From positions 1-21,259 of the IMG/VR virus record IMGVR_UViG_3300035701_000344: a stretch of 21,259 bases of DNA, one strand, 5' to 3'. Shown in pieces: positions 7,105 through 14,025 of this stretch. This DNA is from a virus. How positions within the stretch are numbered: the stretch's first letter is position 1; every line of letters starts with the position of its first letter. A program made the position numbers and the translations under genes. The notes beneath the pieces were generated by a model. It was not told the DNA's origin. It was given only the letters and a program-made list of their open reading frames with translations, and made no database searches.

Positions 7105-7997
7105 GGCACAAGGAAATCAGGGTGTTTCGATTTTCGGAAGTTCGGACCGAAGGCGATGCGGGCACATTCGCAGGCTATGCCTCGATGTTCAACGTTTTGA
7201 TCCCCGGCTACAATGAGCGCGTCATGCCGGGAGCTTTCACGCGGACGCTGAAAGCGACGGGCGGGAAAGTACCTATCCTGCATAATCACAACACCGATGA
7301 ATGTATAGGTATCAACATCGACGCGCATGAAGACAACAAGGGACTGTGGATCAAAGGCGAACTGAATCTGCTGTCTCAGCGGGCGCATGAAGATTATGCG
7401 CTCATGCAGTTATTTGAGAAACATTCCCGCGCAATCGGACTCTCAATCGGGTTCTCCGCAGTGAAAGAGGCGATGGTTGATGAGGGCGGGAAAAGTGGGA
7501 AGATTCGGCAACTCATAGAAGTTGCGCTACTTGAAAACAGCATCACGCCGTTCCCGGCGAATCCGAAAGCTTTTATCTCGGAGGTCTACTCGCAAATGGA
7601 AACTCGCATTTGGGATGATACCGAAAACGAAATCCGATACCGCATCCGTGAGCCGGAGGAATTCGATCCCGATAGCTTCCGGCGGATTACCATCCAGGAA
7701 GAGAAACCGCGCGTCTTCGCGATAGCGGGCAAACTGAAAGGCGAAGACACGATGACTATACAGGCCCTGCGCTTTCCAAAAGAGGATGACTGGACGATGG
7801 AGAGCGCAAAGGCATGGGTCAAAGAACATCCTGATGTCGGTCATTCCGCATCGGTTGATGATACGCACTGGTCGATTATTCCAGAGCTTGACGGGGCACT
7901 CCGCAAAGGACTCGCCATGAAGGTAGACCGACCGGACTCTCTCCACCGCGTCTACAAGGCTCTCGATGGATTCAATGCGGCACTACGACAGAAATAA
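7101..7997 (+). CDS. HK97-type prohead maturation protease with C-terminal extension
   Basis: A 298-residue protein starting at ATG 7101 in an ATGA overlap with the portal-MuF gene. Residues 1-165 are the U35 prohead protease: FAGYASMFN at 23-31, the catalytic His in PILHNHN (His61 or His63), the catalytic Ser in GLSIGFS (Ser115), and the acidic strand IEVALLENSITPFPANP at 139-155. It cleaves the capsid delta domain during head maturation. The family is often near 200 residues, so roughly 130 are additional. This tail contains LRFPKEDDWTMESAKAWVKEH (split here as LRFPKEDDW at 223-231 and TMESAKAWVKEH at 232-243), a phage-associated motif, and may act as a scaffold or targeting module. An internal ATG at 7752 could start a separate scaffold-like product, but its ribosome-binding site is poor. 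The capsid gene follows directly. Confidence 0.9.
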   Translation: MRHKEIRVFRFSEVRTEGDAGTFAGYASMFNVLIPGYNERVMPGAFTRTLKATGGKVPILHNHNTDECIGINIDAHEDNKGLWIKGELNLLSQRAHEDYALMQLFEKHSRAIGLSIGFSAVKEAMVDEGGKSGKIRQLIEVALLENSITPFPANPKAFISEVYSQMETRIWDDTENEIRYRIREPEEFDPDSFRRITIQEEKPRVFAIAGKLKGEDTMTIQALRFPKEDDWTMESAKAWVKEHPDVGHSASVDDTHWSIIPELDGALRKGLAMKVDRPDSLHRVYKALDGFNAALRQK

Positions 7998-8003
7998 GGA
8001 GGT
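7996..8003 (+). promoter_or_regulatory. Strong ribosome-binding site of the capsid gene
   Basis: AAGGAGGT, nearly the full anti-Shine-Dalgarno complement, lies five bases before the capsid ATG and overlaps the protease stop codon. It is the best ribosome-binding site in the window, in keeping with the hundreds of capsid copies needed per virion. Confidence 0.85.
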
Positions 8004-8008
8004 CCTTT

Positions 8009-9271
8009 ATGGACCCGGAACTTGAAAAGAAGTTGAATGAGGCGACGGGCGCGGTTCTGGAATTCCGAGGCCGGATCGACAAGATCGAGGCTTCGACAGG
8101 CCACGTCCCCGCCGATATCAAGGGGGCCGTTGATACCGCGCTCACTGCGTTTGCCACGACCTGCGCGACCAAGCAGGATGTCGAGGCTCGCGACAAGCGG
8201 CTCGATGAGATCGAGAAGCGCTTTGAAATCCTGAAGAACATTCAGGGCGAGAGCGGCATCAAGCCGAAGGTACACCGCGAGGCCATTCGGGATTTCATCC
8301 GCTCACACGGCGGACGCATTTCCCCGATGCCGAAGTTTGAGGCATTCGCTGCGAGCGATGAATATCGCACGTACCAGAACTCTCTGTTCGCGATTGAGGA
8401 AACCCGGACGCTCACTGAAGGCACGGCTGCCGACGGCGGCTTGTTCCTTGACCCGGAACTGGATACGGAAATCCTCAAGAATTACGTCGCGATTGACCCC
8501 ATCCGGTCGGTCGCGGACGTTCGCACCATCGCGGGCATGGAGATCAAGGGCTATCGCAGGACCGGCACTCCGACCGCTTACCACGGCAATGAGATGGCCG
8601 GGAGCACTGCGAGTCAGGCTGCATGGGCTGAGTACAAAATCCCCGTGCATCCCCTCTATGTTATCACTCAGGTATCCGAGGATTTGCTTTCGGATGTGCG
8701 TTTCATCGAGAGCGAGATCGTCGCCGATGCCGGAGAAGCGTTCGGCTACACTGAGGGCGTTGACTTCCTCTCCGGAAACAGCGTCGATAAGGCAGCCGGC
8801 ATTTTCTTCAATCACGGCACGGATGCCACGAAGTACCCCGCCGATGTGACCGGCGTAGGCACGGCGGTAATCTCACCCGATGATATCGCCACCATGTACA
8901 CCACGCTTCCCGTTCCCTATCGCCCGAACTGCACATGGGGCTTCAACTCGACGGTTCTCAAGCGCATCTGCATTCTCAAAGAGGCTACCACGAATGCCTA
9001 CATCTGGCAGCCCGGCCTTCAGGCTGGCCCGCCGGATCGCATCTATGGGCGACCTTTCATCATCTGCGAGAGCATGACCGACCAGGGTAACGATTACTAT
9101 CCGATCATGCTCGGGGACTTCAAAAAGGGCTACCGGATTGCGGATCGCTCCGGTATCGTTCTCCTGCGCGACGTGTTCACCGGGTATCCCGGCGTCTATT
9201 TTAAGATGCGAAAGCGCGTCGGTGGCCAGGTCATCAAGCCTGAAGCCATCAAGATTCTTTTGACCACCTGA
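8009..9271 (+). CDS. Major capsid protein, HK97 fold
   Basis: A 420-residue protein. Residues 1-80 are charged and helical with heptad character (ARDKRLDEIEKRFEILKNI at 60-78), the delta domain that scaffolds prohead assembly and is removed by the upstream protease. The capsid core opens with the family hallmark LTEGTAADGGLFLDPEL at 135-151, followed by IRSVADVRTIAG, the E-loop region with AAWAEYKIPVHPLYVITQVS, and the A-domain end with YPGVYFKMRKRVGG. Length, motif order and position after protease and portal all agree. The cleavage point is probably between residues 80 and 135 but cannot be placed from sequence alone. It is followed by two small virion-like genes. Confidence 0.93.
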   Translation: MDPELEKKLNEATGAVLEFRGRIDKIEASTGHVPADIKGAVDTALTAFATTCATKQDVEARDKRLDEIEKRFEILKNIQGESGIKPKVHREAIRDFIRSHGGRISPMPKFEAFAASDEYRTYQNSLFAIEETRTLTEGTAADGGLFLDPELDTEILKNYVAIDPIRSVADVRTIAGMEIKGYRRTGTPTAYHGNEMAGSTASQAAWAEYKIPVHPLYVITQVSEDLLSDVRFIESEIVADAGEAFGYTEGVDFLSGNSVDKAAGIFFNHGTDATKYPADVTGVGTAVISPDDIATMYTTLPVPYRPNCTWGFNSTVLKRICILKEATTNAYIWQPGLQAGPPDRIYGRPFIICESMTDQGNDYYPIMLGDFKKGYRIADRSGIVLLRDVFTGYPGVYFKMRKRVGGQVIKPEAIKILLTT

Positions 9272-9293
9272 GAAACCGGAGGATACAACTAAC

Positions 9294-9755
9294 ATGAATA
9301 TCGACAACTCAGACTCATTCGACATCTGTCAGGTGCTCGCCCCGGTCTCAAAGGTGAGCAACGCAACTGACTTCTACTCCTCGCCCTGTTCAATGGTGGG
9401 GTACAATTCCGCGACTGCTGTGATCGGTCTCGGAGCTGCGACATCCGATACCCTGTCGGGTGCGCTCTACTGGACTTTCAAACTCCAGGAAAGCGATACC
9501 TACAATTCGGGTTTCACAGACGTCGCGGCGGGCGAGATCACGAACTTGGCTGCGAACTCCGTCGTAGTTGACGCGAACGGCAAACTCGCGACAGCCTACA
9601 AGATCGGCTACAAGGGCGACGCGAAGTACATTCGCGTGGCCTGCGTGGTCACCGGCAACCATGTTTACGGGAACCTGATGGACATGTACATCGTTCTCGG
9701 AAACAAGCGCATGGGTGGCGGCTCTGACACAGCCATTGCCGTTGCGACAGCTTAG
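9294..9755 (+). CDS. Putative head decoration or minor virion protein, copy 1
   Basis: A 153-residue, beta-rich, Cys-poor protein with no catalytic motif. GGAGGA (9278-9283) lies ten bases before ATG 9294. Its core is TLSGALYWTFKLQESDT at 53-69, FTDVAAGEI at 74-82, YKIGYKGDAKYIRVACVV at 102-119, TGNH at 120-123 and VLGNKR at 134-139. The same pattern recurs in the next gene, so the two are paralogues. Proteins of this size directly after the capsid gene are often capsid-surface decoration or stabilising proteins; that is inference from position. A Gly-rich C-terminus (MGGGSD) follows the domain. It ends with the only TAG stop used by a full gene here. Confidence 0.55.
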   Translation: MNIDNSDSFDICQVLAPVSKVSNATDFYSSPCSMVGYNSATAVIGLGAATSDTLSGALYWTFKLQESDTYNSGFTDVAAGEITNLAANSVVVDANGKLATAYKIGYKGDAKYIRVACVVTGNHVYGNLMDMYIVLGNKRMGGGSDTAIAVATA

Positions 9756-9786
9756 GCCACTTGAAACCTCCTCTTAAATGCGGAAA

Positions 9787-9821
9787 GGGGGGCGGGAACT
9801 CACACTCCAATCCCGCCCCCC
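9787..9821 (+). other. Strong GC-rich hairpin between the paired virion genes
   Basis: Six G, C, GGG, A (9787-9797) pairs perfectly with T, CCC, G, six C (9811-9821): an 11-bp stem, ten of the pairs G:C, around a 13-base loop. No T run follows, so it is not a normal intrinsic terminator on the + strand. It fills most of the 86-base gap and could block 3' exonucleases, mark an RNA processing point, or lower downstream expression relative to the capsid gene. Confidence 0.6.
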
Positions 9822-9841
9822 CGTGATTGAACGGTGACATC

Positions 9842-10279
9842 ATGGACGATATTTCGGGACGCATAACCTATCAACTGCTTACCGTCCCGGCGATCAAGAC
9901 CGGAACGGTTACGTCGGATGCCTGCAACGTCCAGGGCTACGAGGGTGCGGCCTTTTGCGCGATATTCGGGAACTCCAGCGATGTACTTTCCGGGACGCTT
10001 TATTGGTCCGGAAAGCTCACCGAATGCGATACTGAGGGCGGCTCGTATACCGATGTCGCAACCGAGGACATCCAGATCGCGGCTACTAACTCATTCGCGA
10101 TGGTCGATGCGCCCACGGAAGATCAGGCTTGTTTCTGGATCGGATACGGGGGGTCGAAGAAATACGTCAAGGTCGTGATAACCGCGACAGGCACTCATGC
10201 GGTCGGAACGATTATCTCGATTGTGGCGTTGCTTGGGATGCCGCGAACTCAGACTGAGGGAGGCGCGGTGAATCCATGA
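9842..10279 (+). CDS. Putative head decoration or minor virion protein, copy 2
   Basis: A 145-residue protein. I choose ATG 9842 (GGTGA a few bases upstream) over the TTG at 9827. It repeats the architecture of the preceding gene: VLSGTLYWSGKLTECDT at 48-64, YTDVATEDI at 69-77, WIGYGGSKKYVKVVITA at 99-115, TGTH at 116-119 and LLGMPR at 130-135. The N-terminal 35 residues and the C-terminal tail differ. The pair most simply arose by an old duplication, and the divergence suggests two distinct sites on the virion. No enzymatic motif is present. It overlaps the next gene by four bases (ATGA). Confidence 0.55.
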   Translation: MDDISGRITYQLLTVPAIKTGTVTSDACNVQGYEGAAFCAIFGNSSDVLSGTLYWSGKLTECDTEGGSYTDVATEDIQIAATNSFAMVDAPTEDQACFWIGYGGSKKYVKVVITATGTHAVGTIISIVALLGMPRTQTEGGAVNP

Positions 10280-10419
10280 TCCGGGTGCTTTTCATGCGGA
10301 ATCATCGCCACTATATGAAGGGCGAGATTTACGAATTGCCCCGGAAAGTCGCTAAGGCGCTAATATCGCGTGGCCTCGCGAAGGAAGTTACCGTTGAGAA
10401 CGGCTGGGAGAAACACTGA
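10276..10419 (+). CDS. Short conserved-looking phage protein upstream of the connector gene
   Basis: A 47-residue protein. It starts at ATG 10276 in an ATGA overlap and ends in TGATG, sharing one base with the connector start; this double coupling is the main evidence that it is real. It reads MIRVLFMRNHRHYMKGEIYE followed by LPRKVAKALISRGLAKEV. The layout of a small beta-hairpin, then an acidic-Leu-Pro turn and a helix ending in GLAKEV, is typical of the very short proteins often found just before head-tail connector genes. The role is unknown; possibly a neck accessory. It was judged by hand, since it is too short for common ORF cut-offs. Confidence 0.6.
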   Translation: MIRVLFMRNHRHYMKGEIYELPRKVAKALISRGLAKEVTVENGWEKH

Positions 10420-11066
10420 TGTCTCAGAGTTTGGGAAGATTATCGGTCATTAAGGGCAAGAACTTTCTCGATCTCACGAAAGTAGACGGGACTTGGAATG
10501 CCGATGCTGAACTCGGAGTGTTTCTCGTTAAGGCCACGAAGAGCATTGAGTCCCGATTACAGAGGCAGTTGACTCTGGGTACTTTCGACGAGCGTTACAC
10601 CGGGCACGAGACGAACCGCCTGTACCTGATTCAGAATCCCATAGTCGAAGTTGCTGAAGTCGCCATTTATAGCGTTTCAGCGTGGGTTGTTCAAGACCCG
10701 GACTGGTACGAGGTTATCGATGATTTATATCTGCTCTATCCCATATTCGGCACTACAGATGCGACGTTCGGGGCTTGGCCCTTAACTCCGGAGAAGGGTA
10801 TCCGTGTGCGGTACACGGCTGGATATCCTTGCCAGAACTGGGAAGGGGCCGGGATAGAGGACACTTTCGGTGTCCCGGCGGACCTCGAGCTCGCAGTCTG
10901 CAAGCTTGCCGTTTTGGACTGGATGGACAGCAAGGGCGGCGGGGCGCGACTGGGGATCGTTTCTATTAACCGGGGCGGCGACACCATGAACTGGGAGAAG
11001 TACATCCAGGGCTGGCCTGAAGACGTTGAAAGGACCGTCGCCGCATACAGGAGGGGTTTGCTATGA
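10419..11066 (+). CDS. Head-tail connector (gp6/gp15-like adaptor)
   Basis: A 215-residue protein. The N-terminal part is helical (DAELGVFLVKATKSIESRLQ); the middle is beta-rich with FDERYTGHETNRLYLIQNPI and VRYTAGYP; a C-terminal helix follows in VPADLELAVCKLAVLDWM. This helix, strand, VRYTAGYP, VPxDLxxA order is that of the adaptor proteins that form a ring beneath the portal and extend the DNA channel toward the tail. The fit to gene order is exact: after capsid and virion proteins, before the gp10-like gene. It overlaps the next gene by four bases. Confidence 0.8.
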   Translation: MSQSLGRLSVIKGKNFLDLTKVDGTWNADAELGVFLVKATKSIESRLQRQLTLGTFDERYTGHETNRLYLIQNPIVEVAEVAIYSVSAWVVQDPDWYEVIDDLYLLYPIFGTTDATFGAWPLTPEKGIRVRYTAGYPCQNWEGAGIEDTFGVPADLELAVCKLAVLDWMDSKGGGARLGIVSINRGGDTMNWEKYIQGWPEDVERTVAAYRRGLL

Positions 11067-11596
11067 GCGACGTGATCCGTGTCAAACTGGAGGACCTGGG
11101 CGCGGCTCTGAGGGCCTTGCTGGAGAAGACCGCCGAGAAGAACCGGGAATTGATCGCCAAGAAGTTTATGTCCGCTCCTGAGCGGTTCATCCGGGAAGCC
11201 CAGCGCTTCTACCCTAGCGTCCTGAAGCGTCCGACCGGGCGGCTCATCGGGAGCTTCGGGCGGGGCGGCATAGCGCGGGATCTCGGGGGCGGTAAGTTTG
11301 AGGTCGGTCTATCGAGCGATGTTGAGTATGCGGCTGCCCTGCACGAAGGCTCTAAGCCCCATATCATTGAGCCTCGATTCAAGAAGGTTCTACACTGGAA
11401 AACAGCGGGACGATTATCTTTCGGTGTCGGGAGAACCGGGAAATTCTTTTCACGAACCGTGGGTAGACAGGATGTTTTCACCCGTCGTGTTCATCATCCC
11501 GGAACGCGAGCGACACAGTTCTTTTCCATCCCGATCACGACCGAAACCGAAACCATCATGGACGAACTTGAAAAGGAAATCGGGTGGGCCGAATGA
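11063..11596 (+). CDS. HK97 gp10-like neck or tail-completion protein
   Basis: A 177-residue protein with AGGAGGGG (11049-11056) six bases upstream and an ATGA overlap with the connector. The family pattern is visible: an N-terminal helix (LGAALRALLEKTAEKNRELI), TGRLIGSF, then FEVGLSSDVEYAAALHEGSKPH with HIIEPRFKKVLHW, and the C-terminal HHPGTRATQFF. Such proteins complete the head-tail joint. The segment RLSFGVGRTGKFFSRTVGRQ is a basic loop. The assignment to the gp10-like family is good; whether it belongs to head closure or tail completion cannot be told. Confidence 0.8.
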   Translation: MSDVIRVKLEDLGAALRALLEKTAEKNRELIAKKFMSAPERFIREAQRFYPSVLKRPTGRLIGSFGRGGIARDLGGGKFEVGLSSDVEYAAALHEGSKPHIIEPRFKKVLHWKTAGRLSFGVGRTGKFFSRTVGRQDVFTRRVHHPGTRATQFFSIPITTETETIMDELEKEIGWAE

Positions 11597-12012
11597 GTCA
11601 ATCACGAAAGGAAATAATGGCCGCTCTTGTCTCGACGCTCTCCGGCGTGTCAGGCATTTACTTCGTCACCGACAAGCCTATCACGAGCGCCCAGATTCGC
11701 GATGATCAATATCCCTGCATTCTCCTCTATGAAGGCCCGGATGTAATCAGTTATGCGATTACGGACACAATGGCGATAATCTTTCAGTGTGGGATGCGCC
11801 TTTACAACAAGACATCGATCAATGACATTTACGGTCTGATGGAAGCAGTCTTGGATGCTCTCATGGATGATATCACCCTGGGCGGAACCTGCGTGAACTT
11901 AACCGTCTCGGATTCAGATAAGCCCTTTCCATTCGAGGGAGAGGAAGGCCATTCCAACTATGAGACCTTCTGGGATCGCATTCTCAGAATCGAATACCGG
12001 AGGAGTTATTGA
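11593..12012 (+). CDS. Putative tail terminator
   Basis: A 139-residue protein from ATG 11593, in an ATGA overlap; a GTG at 11584 would add three residues. The compact alpha-beta sequence begins with a helix (RKEIMAALVSTLSGV), then strands around YPCILLYEGPD and AIIFQCGMRLYNK, a helix INDIYGLMEAVLDALMDD, and a final strand DRILRIEYRR. This order of elements and the size fit tail terminator proteins, which cap the tail tube and join it to the neck. The call leans heavily on position between the gp10-like and tail tube genes; no signature motif is definitive. Confidence 0.55.
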   Translation: MSQSRKEIMAALVSTLSGVSGIYFVTDKPITSAQIRDDQYPCILLYEGPDVISYAITDTMAIIFQCGMRLYNKTSINDIYGLMEAVLDALMDDITLGGTCVNLTVSDSDKPFPFEGEEGHSNYETFWDRILRIEYRRSY

Positions 12013-12013
12013 A

Positions 12014-12211
12014 ATGATCGATAATCCCGATCCGCTTGATATCGATGGACCGCTCCCTACCACGGAGAGAGAACCCGCCGAGAGAGTAGCGGACCCGCTA
12101 TCCTGTCCGGACGGCTACCCGCCTGATGAATGGGCGATTCTCCATGAAGGAAACAAACGGGCGTATTTGTACGCCCTTGCGATGACAGCGAAATTGACCG
12201 GAGGCGAATAA
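12014..12211 (+). CDS. Small hypothetical protein before the tail tube gene
   Basis: A 65-residue protein from ATG 12014 with GGAGGAG (11999-12005) eight bases upstream, one base after the previous stop. The N-terminal half is acidic and Pro-rich (NPDPLDIDGPLP), likely disordered; the C-terminal half has a short helix (NKRAYLYALAMTAKL). I do not recognise a family. The good ribosome-binding site and tight packing support it as a gene. It may be an accessory of tail tube assembly. Confidence 0.55.
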   Translation: MIDNPDPLDIDGPLPTTEREPAERVADPLSCPDGYPPDEWAILHEGNKRAYLYALAMTAKLTGGE

Positions 12212-12212
12212 G

Positions 12213-13157
12213 ATGAACCCGCCAATCGTTACAAGAACATCGAAGGTTGTGTATAACAGCCTGAAACATCCCGTGACCGGCCTGAGTCCGAACTGGCATC
12301 ATGGGATCACACATCCCGGCGCGGATACACCGCCTTCCGCACATACCAAGCCACAGGCGGGCGCGATTCATAGCGCGGGAGTTTTCATGACCGAACTCAG
12401 AGGATCGGCTAATACGGGCGGATTGAAAGTGCCTCCCGATGCGGTGCTTTTCAAGGCGATAGCTTTGAAGGAAACACTTGTCGGAGGTGGACCACCCGCT
12501 ACAGGCACAACCTCGGCCACTTACGCCTGGACAGGCGATATAAACCTCACTCCGGGCGACCTTGTGCCGGTTTCTTTTGGTGGCATTTATCACGGCAACG
12601 CTGAAAAAGAAAACTGCACGAGTGCCGTCGGGAATCTCCAACTGAGATTGGAGCCGAACTCGTCCGCAATCTGTGCCTGGTCCTGGGCGGGCATTTATGC
12701 GGCAGCCAGTGAAGCGGCCTCAACGGATGCTCTCGAAACGGCGGCCTATGGCCCGGTTTGTAAAGCTCTGACAATCAGTGTCGGCGGAATAACTTCCCGA
12801 ATCAAGCGCATGGTCTTTGATTTTAACAACACCGATAACGCCCCGAATCTCGACCTTGGCGGAGTTGCCGGTGTCCAGGCTCCGGTTCTGACTTATTCCT
12901 ACCCGACTTGTACGGTCGAAATCGAGCAGCCTGCGTATTCGGTTTACAATGCAGAAACCAACTGGACGGCGGGGACGAAGAACGCAATAAGCGCGGTGCT
13001 CGGCTCAGTCGCGGGCAATATCTTCACGATCACGATGGACGGATATCTCGCGGGATTCCCGGAAGCGGCGGATCAAGCGGGCGTCCGGGGTCGCGGTCTG
13101 GTCTTTGCCCAGGCTACCGGGTCCGGCGATACGCTCTGGAATATGGTGTGTACATGA
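12213..13157 (+). CDS. Major tail tube protein
   Basis: A 314-residue protein from ATG 12213 with GGAGG (12200-12204) eight bases upstream. The composition is rich in Thr, Gly, Val and Ala with alternating strands, as in beta-barrel tail tube subunits; KRMVFDFNNTDNAPNLD and TCTVEIEQPAYS near residues 200-245 resemble strand-loop stretches of tube proteins. It lies exactly where the tube gene is expected: after the terminator and ahead of the chaperone pair and tape measure. No immunoglobulin-like C-terminal domain is apparent. The call is therefore positional plus fold-like composition. It overlaps the next small gene by four bases. Confidence 0.65.
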   Translation: MNPPIVTRTSKVVYNSLKHPVTGLSPNWHHGITHPGADTPPSAHTKPQAGAIHSAGVFMTELRGSANTGGLKVPPDAVLFKAIALKETLVGGGPPATGTTSATYAWTGDINLTPGDLVPVSFGGIYHGNAEKENCTSAVGNLQLRLEPNSSAICAWSWAGIYAAASEAASTDALETAAYGPVCKALTISVGGITSRIKRMVFDFNNTDNAPNLDLGGVAGVQAPVLTYSYPTCTVEIEQPAYSVYNAETNWTAGTKNAISAVLGSVAGNIFTITMDGYLAGFPEAADQAGVRGRGLVFAQATGSGDTLWNMVCT

Positions 13158-13288
13158 ACGATGTTAGCACTGGAGAATTGCTCCACGCCTATCTGTGGGG
13201 GCAGATATGGGGTCCGGTCATCGGGATAGTCCTGGGAATTGTCATTGTCATAATCATGATCGCATTCGGCGACAAGAAAAAAGATTAA
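13154..13288 (+). CDS. 44-residue single-span membrane peptide
   Basis: Starts at ATG 13154 in an ATGA overlap with the tail tube stop. A clear hydrophobic segment at 18-38 (IWGPVIGIVLGIVIVIIMIAF) is followed at once by a basic end (GDKKKD), which predicts N-out/C-in or similar single-span topology. It is too short for a classical holin and sits far from where lysis genes usually are. Membrane peptides are unusual in the tube-chaperone interval. It may be an unplaced holin-like or superinfection-related protein. The strict overlap and clean topology argue against chance. Confidence 0.55.
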   Translation: MNDVSTGELLHAYLWGQIWGPVIGIVLGIVIVIIMIAFGDKKKD

Positions 13289-13303
13289 AAGGAAGGTTAC
13301 ACG

Positions 13304-13777
13304 ATGACAGAGAACGCAGATCGATTTCAGGAGCAGTGGATACCGTCGCCGAGCGACCCGACGGTTGAATTTCTCATTACACCGCTGAAGGTTCGACAAC
13401 GGACGTTCATTCTTACCAATAACATCATGCCAGCCGGATTTGATGCGGATGGTACGCCTCAATTTGCGACGGAAGTAGCAGGTGAAGCCATCGATATCGT
13501 CCGACTCTCCCTCAAAGGGGTTCGACGGAATGGGGAAGCGATCAAGCTGGACTTTTCACGCGAGAAGATCGGCGGGCGAGTCATGTCCGTTGTTTCCGAC
13601 TTGGGGCTGGAAACTCTTCAGGATTTCTGGATTTACGAAATCCGAAATGCCGTCCGGGATATAGGACTGCTTTCGGATAGTGATAAGACCGAAATAAAAA
13701 ATACGCTGGACTCGCCTTCGGAGACTTCGAGTGTGCCGGAGACGAGTCCCGATGTGCCTGTGGCTCCGGAGAGTTGA
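13304..13777 (+). CDS. Tail assembly chaperone, short form (G-like)
   Basis: A 157-residue protein from ATG 13304 with GGAAGG (13291-13296) seven bases upstream. The N-terminal part (VEFLITPLKVRQRTFI at 21-36) and helical middle (IDIVRLSLKGVRRNG, GLETLQDFWIYEIRNAVRDIG) fit a tail assembly chaperone, which wraps the tape measure while tube subunits polymerise. The last 24 residues after the frameshift site (TLDSPSETSSVPETSPD and onward) are Ser/Pro-rich and disordered, as expected when the zero-frame tail carries little structure. Position directly before the tape measure, plus the frameshift signal, decides the call. Confidence 0.75.
   Translation: MTENADRFQEQWIPSPSDPTVEFLITPLKVRQRTFILTNNIMPAGFDADGTPQFATEVAGEAIDIVRLSLKGVRRNGEAIKLDFSREKIGGRVMSVVSDLGLETLQDFWIYEIRNAVRDIGLLSDSDKTEIKNTLDSPSETSSVPETSPDVPVAPES
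13696..13749 (+). promoter_or_regulatory. Programmed -1 frameshift signal: slippery heptamer and downstream stem
   Basis: The heptamer A AAA AAT (13696-13702) is in the correct register for a -1 slip (zero-frame codons AAA AAT). After a five-base spacer, GGACTCG (13708-13714) can pair perfectly with CGAGTCC (13743-13749), a 7-bp stem 5' boundary at the distance typical of stimulatory structures. The -1 frame has a TAA at 13684-13686 just before the heptamer and is then open to 14025. Together these are the hallmarks of the G/GT frameshift of siphovirus tail chaperones. Confidence 0.8.
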
Positions 13778-14025
13778 TAATCGACCGGAAGATTATCAAC
13801 GATGAAAGTATTCCGATCTTCGCGCATGGATGTCCCTTTAAGTCTGTAAGTCCCCTAATTTGGATGCTGGTCGATTATTATGTTCATTACAAGGCCGGGC
13901 ATCTGAAAGATTCCGGAGGCGTTGACGATCAGGAAGTCTGGTACATGGACGCGATGGAAATCTTCACAACTGAAATGAGTCTCGCTGAGAAGGGGCAGTT
14001 CGAGCGAAAACATGGTAAGTCGTAA
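13702..14025 (+). CDS. Tail assembly chaperone extension (T-like), made by -1 frameshift
   Basis: This is the -1 frame after the slippery site. It adds 107 residues to the first 133 of the G-like protein for a predicted 240-residue GT-like fusion. The join region is Gly/Cys-rich (YAGLAFGDFECAGDESRCAC), then the core IIDRKIINDESIPIFAHG and SPLIWMLVDYYVHYKAGHL, a helix QEVWYMDAMEIFTTEM, and the end FERKHGKS. A TTG at 13774 overlaps the G-like stop (TTGA) and could alternatively start a separate 83-residue protein, but it has no ribosome-binding site as good as those of neighbouring genes. In known phages the fusion binds tape measure and tube protein. It overlaps the tape measure gene by 14 bases. 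Confidence 0.75.
   Translation, partial: YAGLAFGDFECAGDESRCACGSGELIIDRKIINDESIPIFAHGCPFKSVSPLIWMLVDYYVHYKAGHLKDSGGVDDQEVWYMDAMEIFTTEMSLAEKGQFERKHGKS

Noticed and set aside
7752-7997. Separate scaffold gene starting inside the protease gene
   Set aside because: The ribosome-binding site is weak and distant and the frame is the same as the protease; retained only as a possibility in the protease entry.
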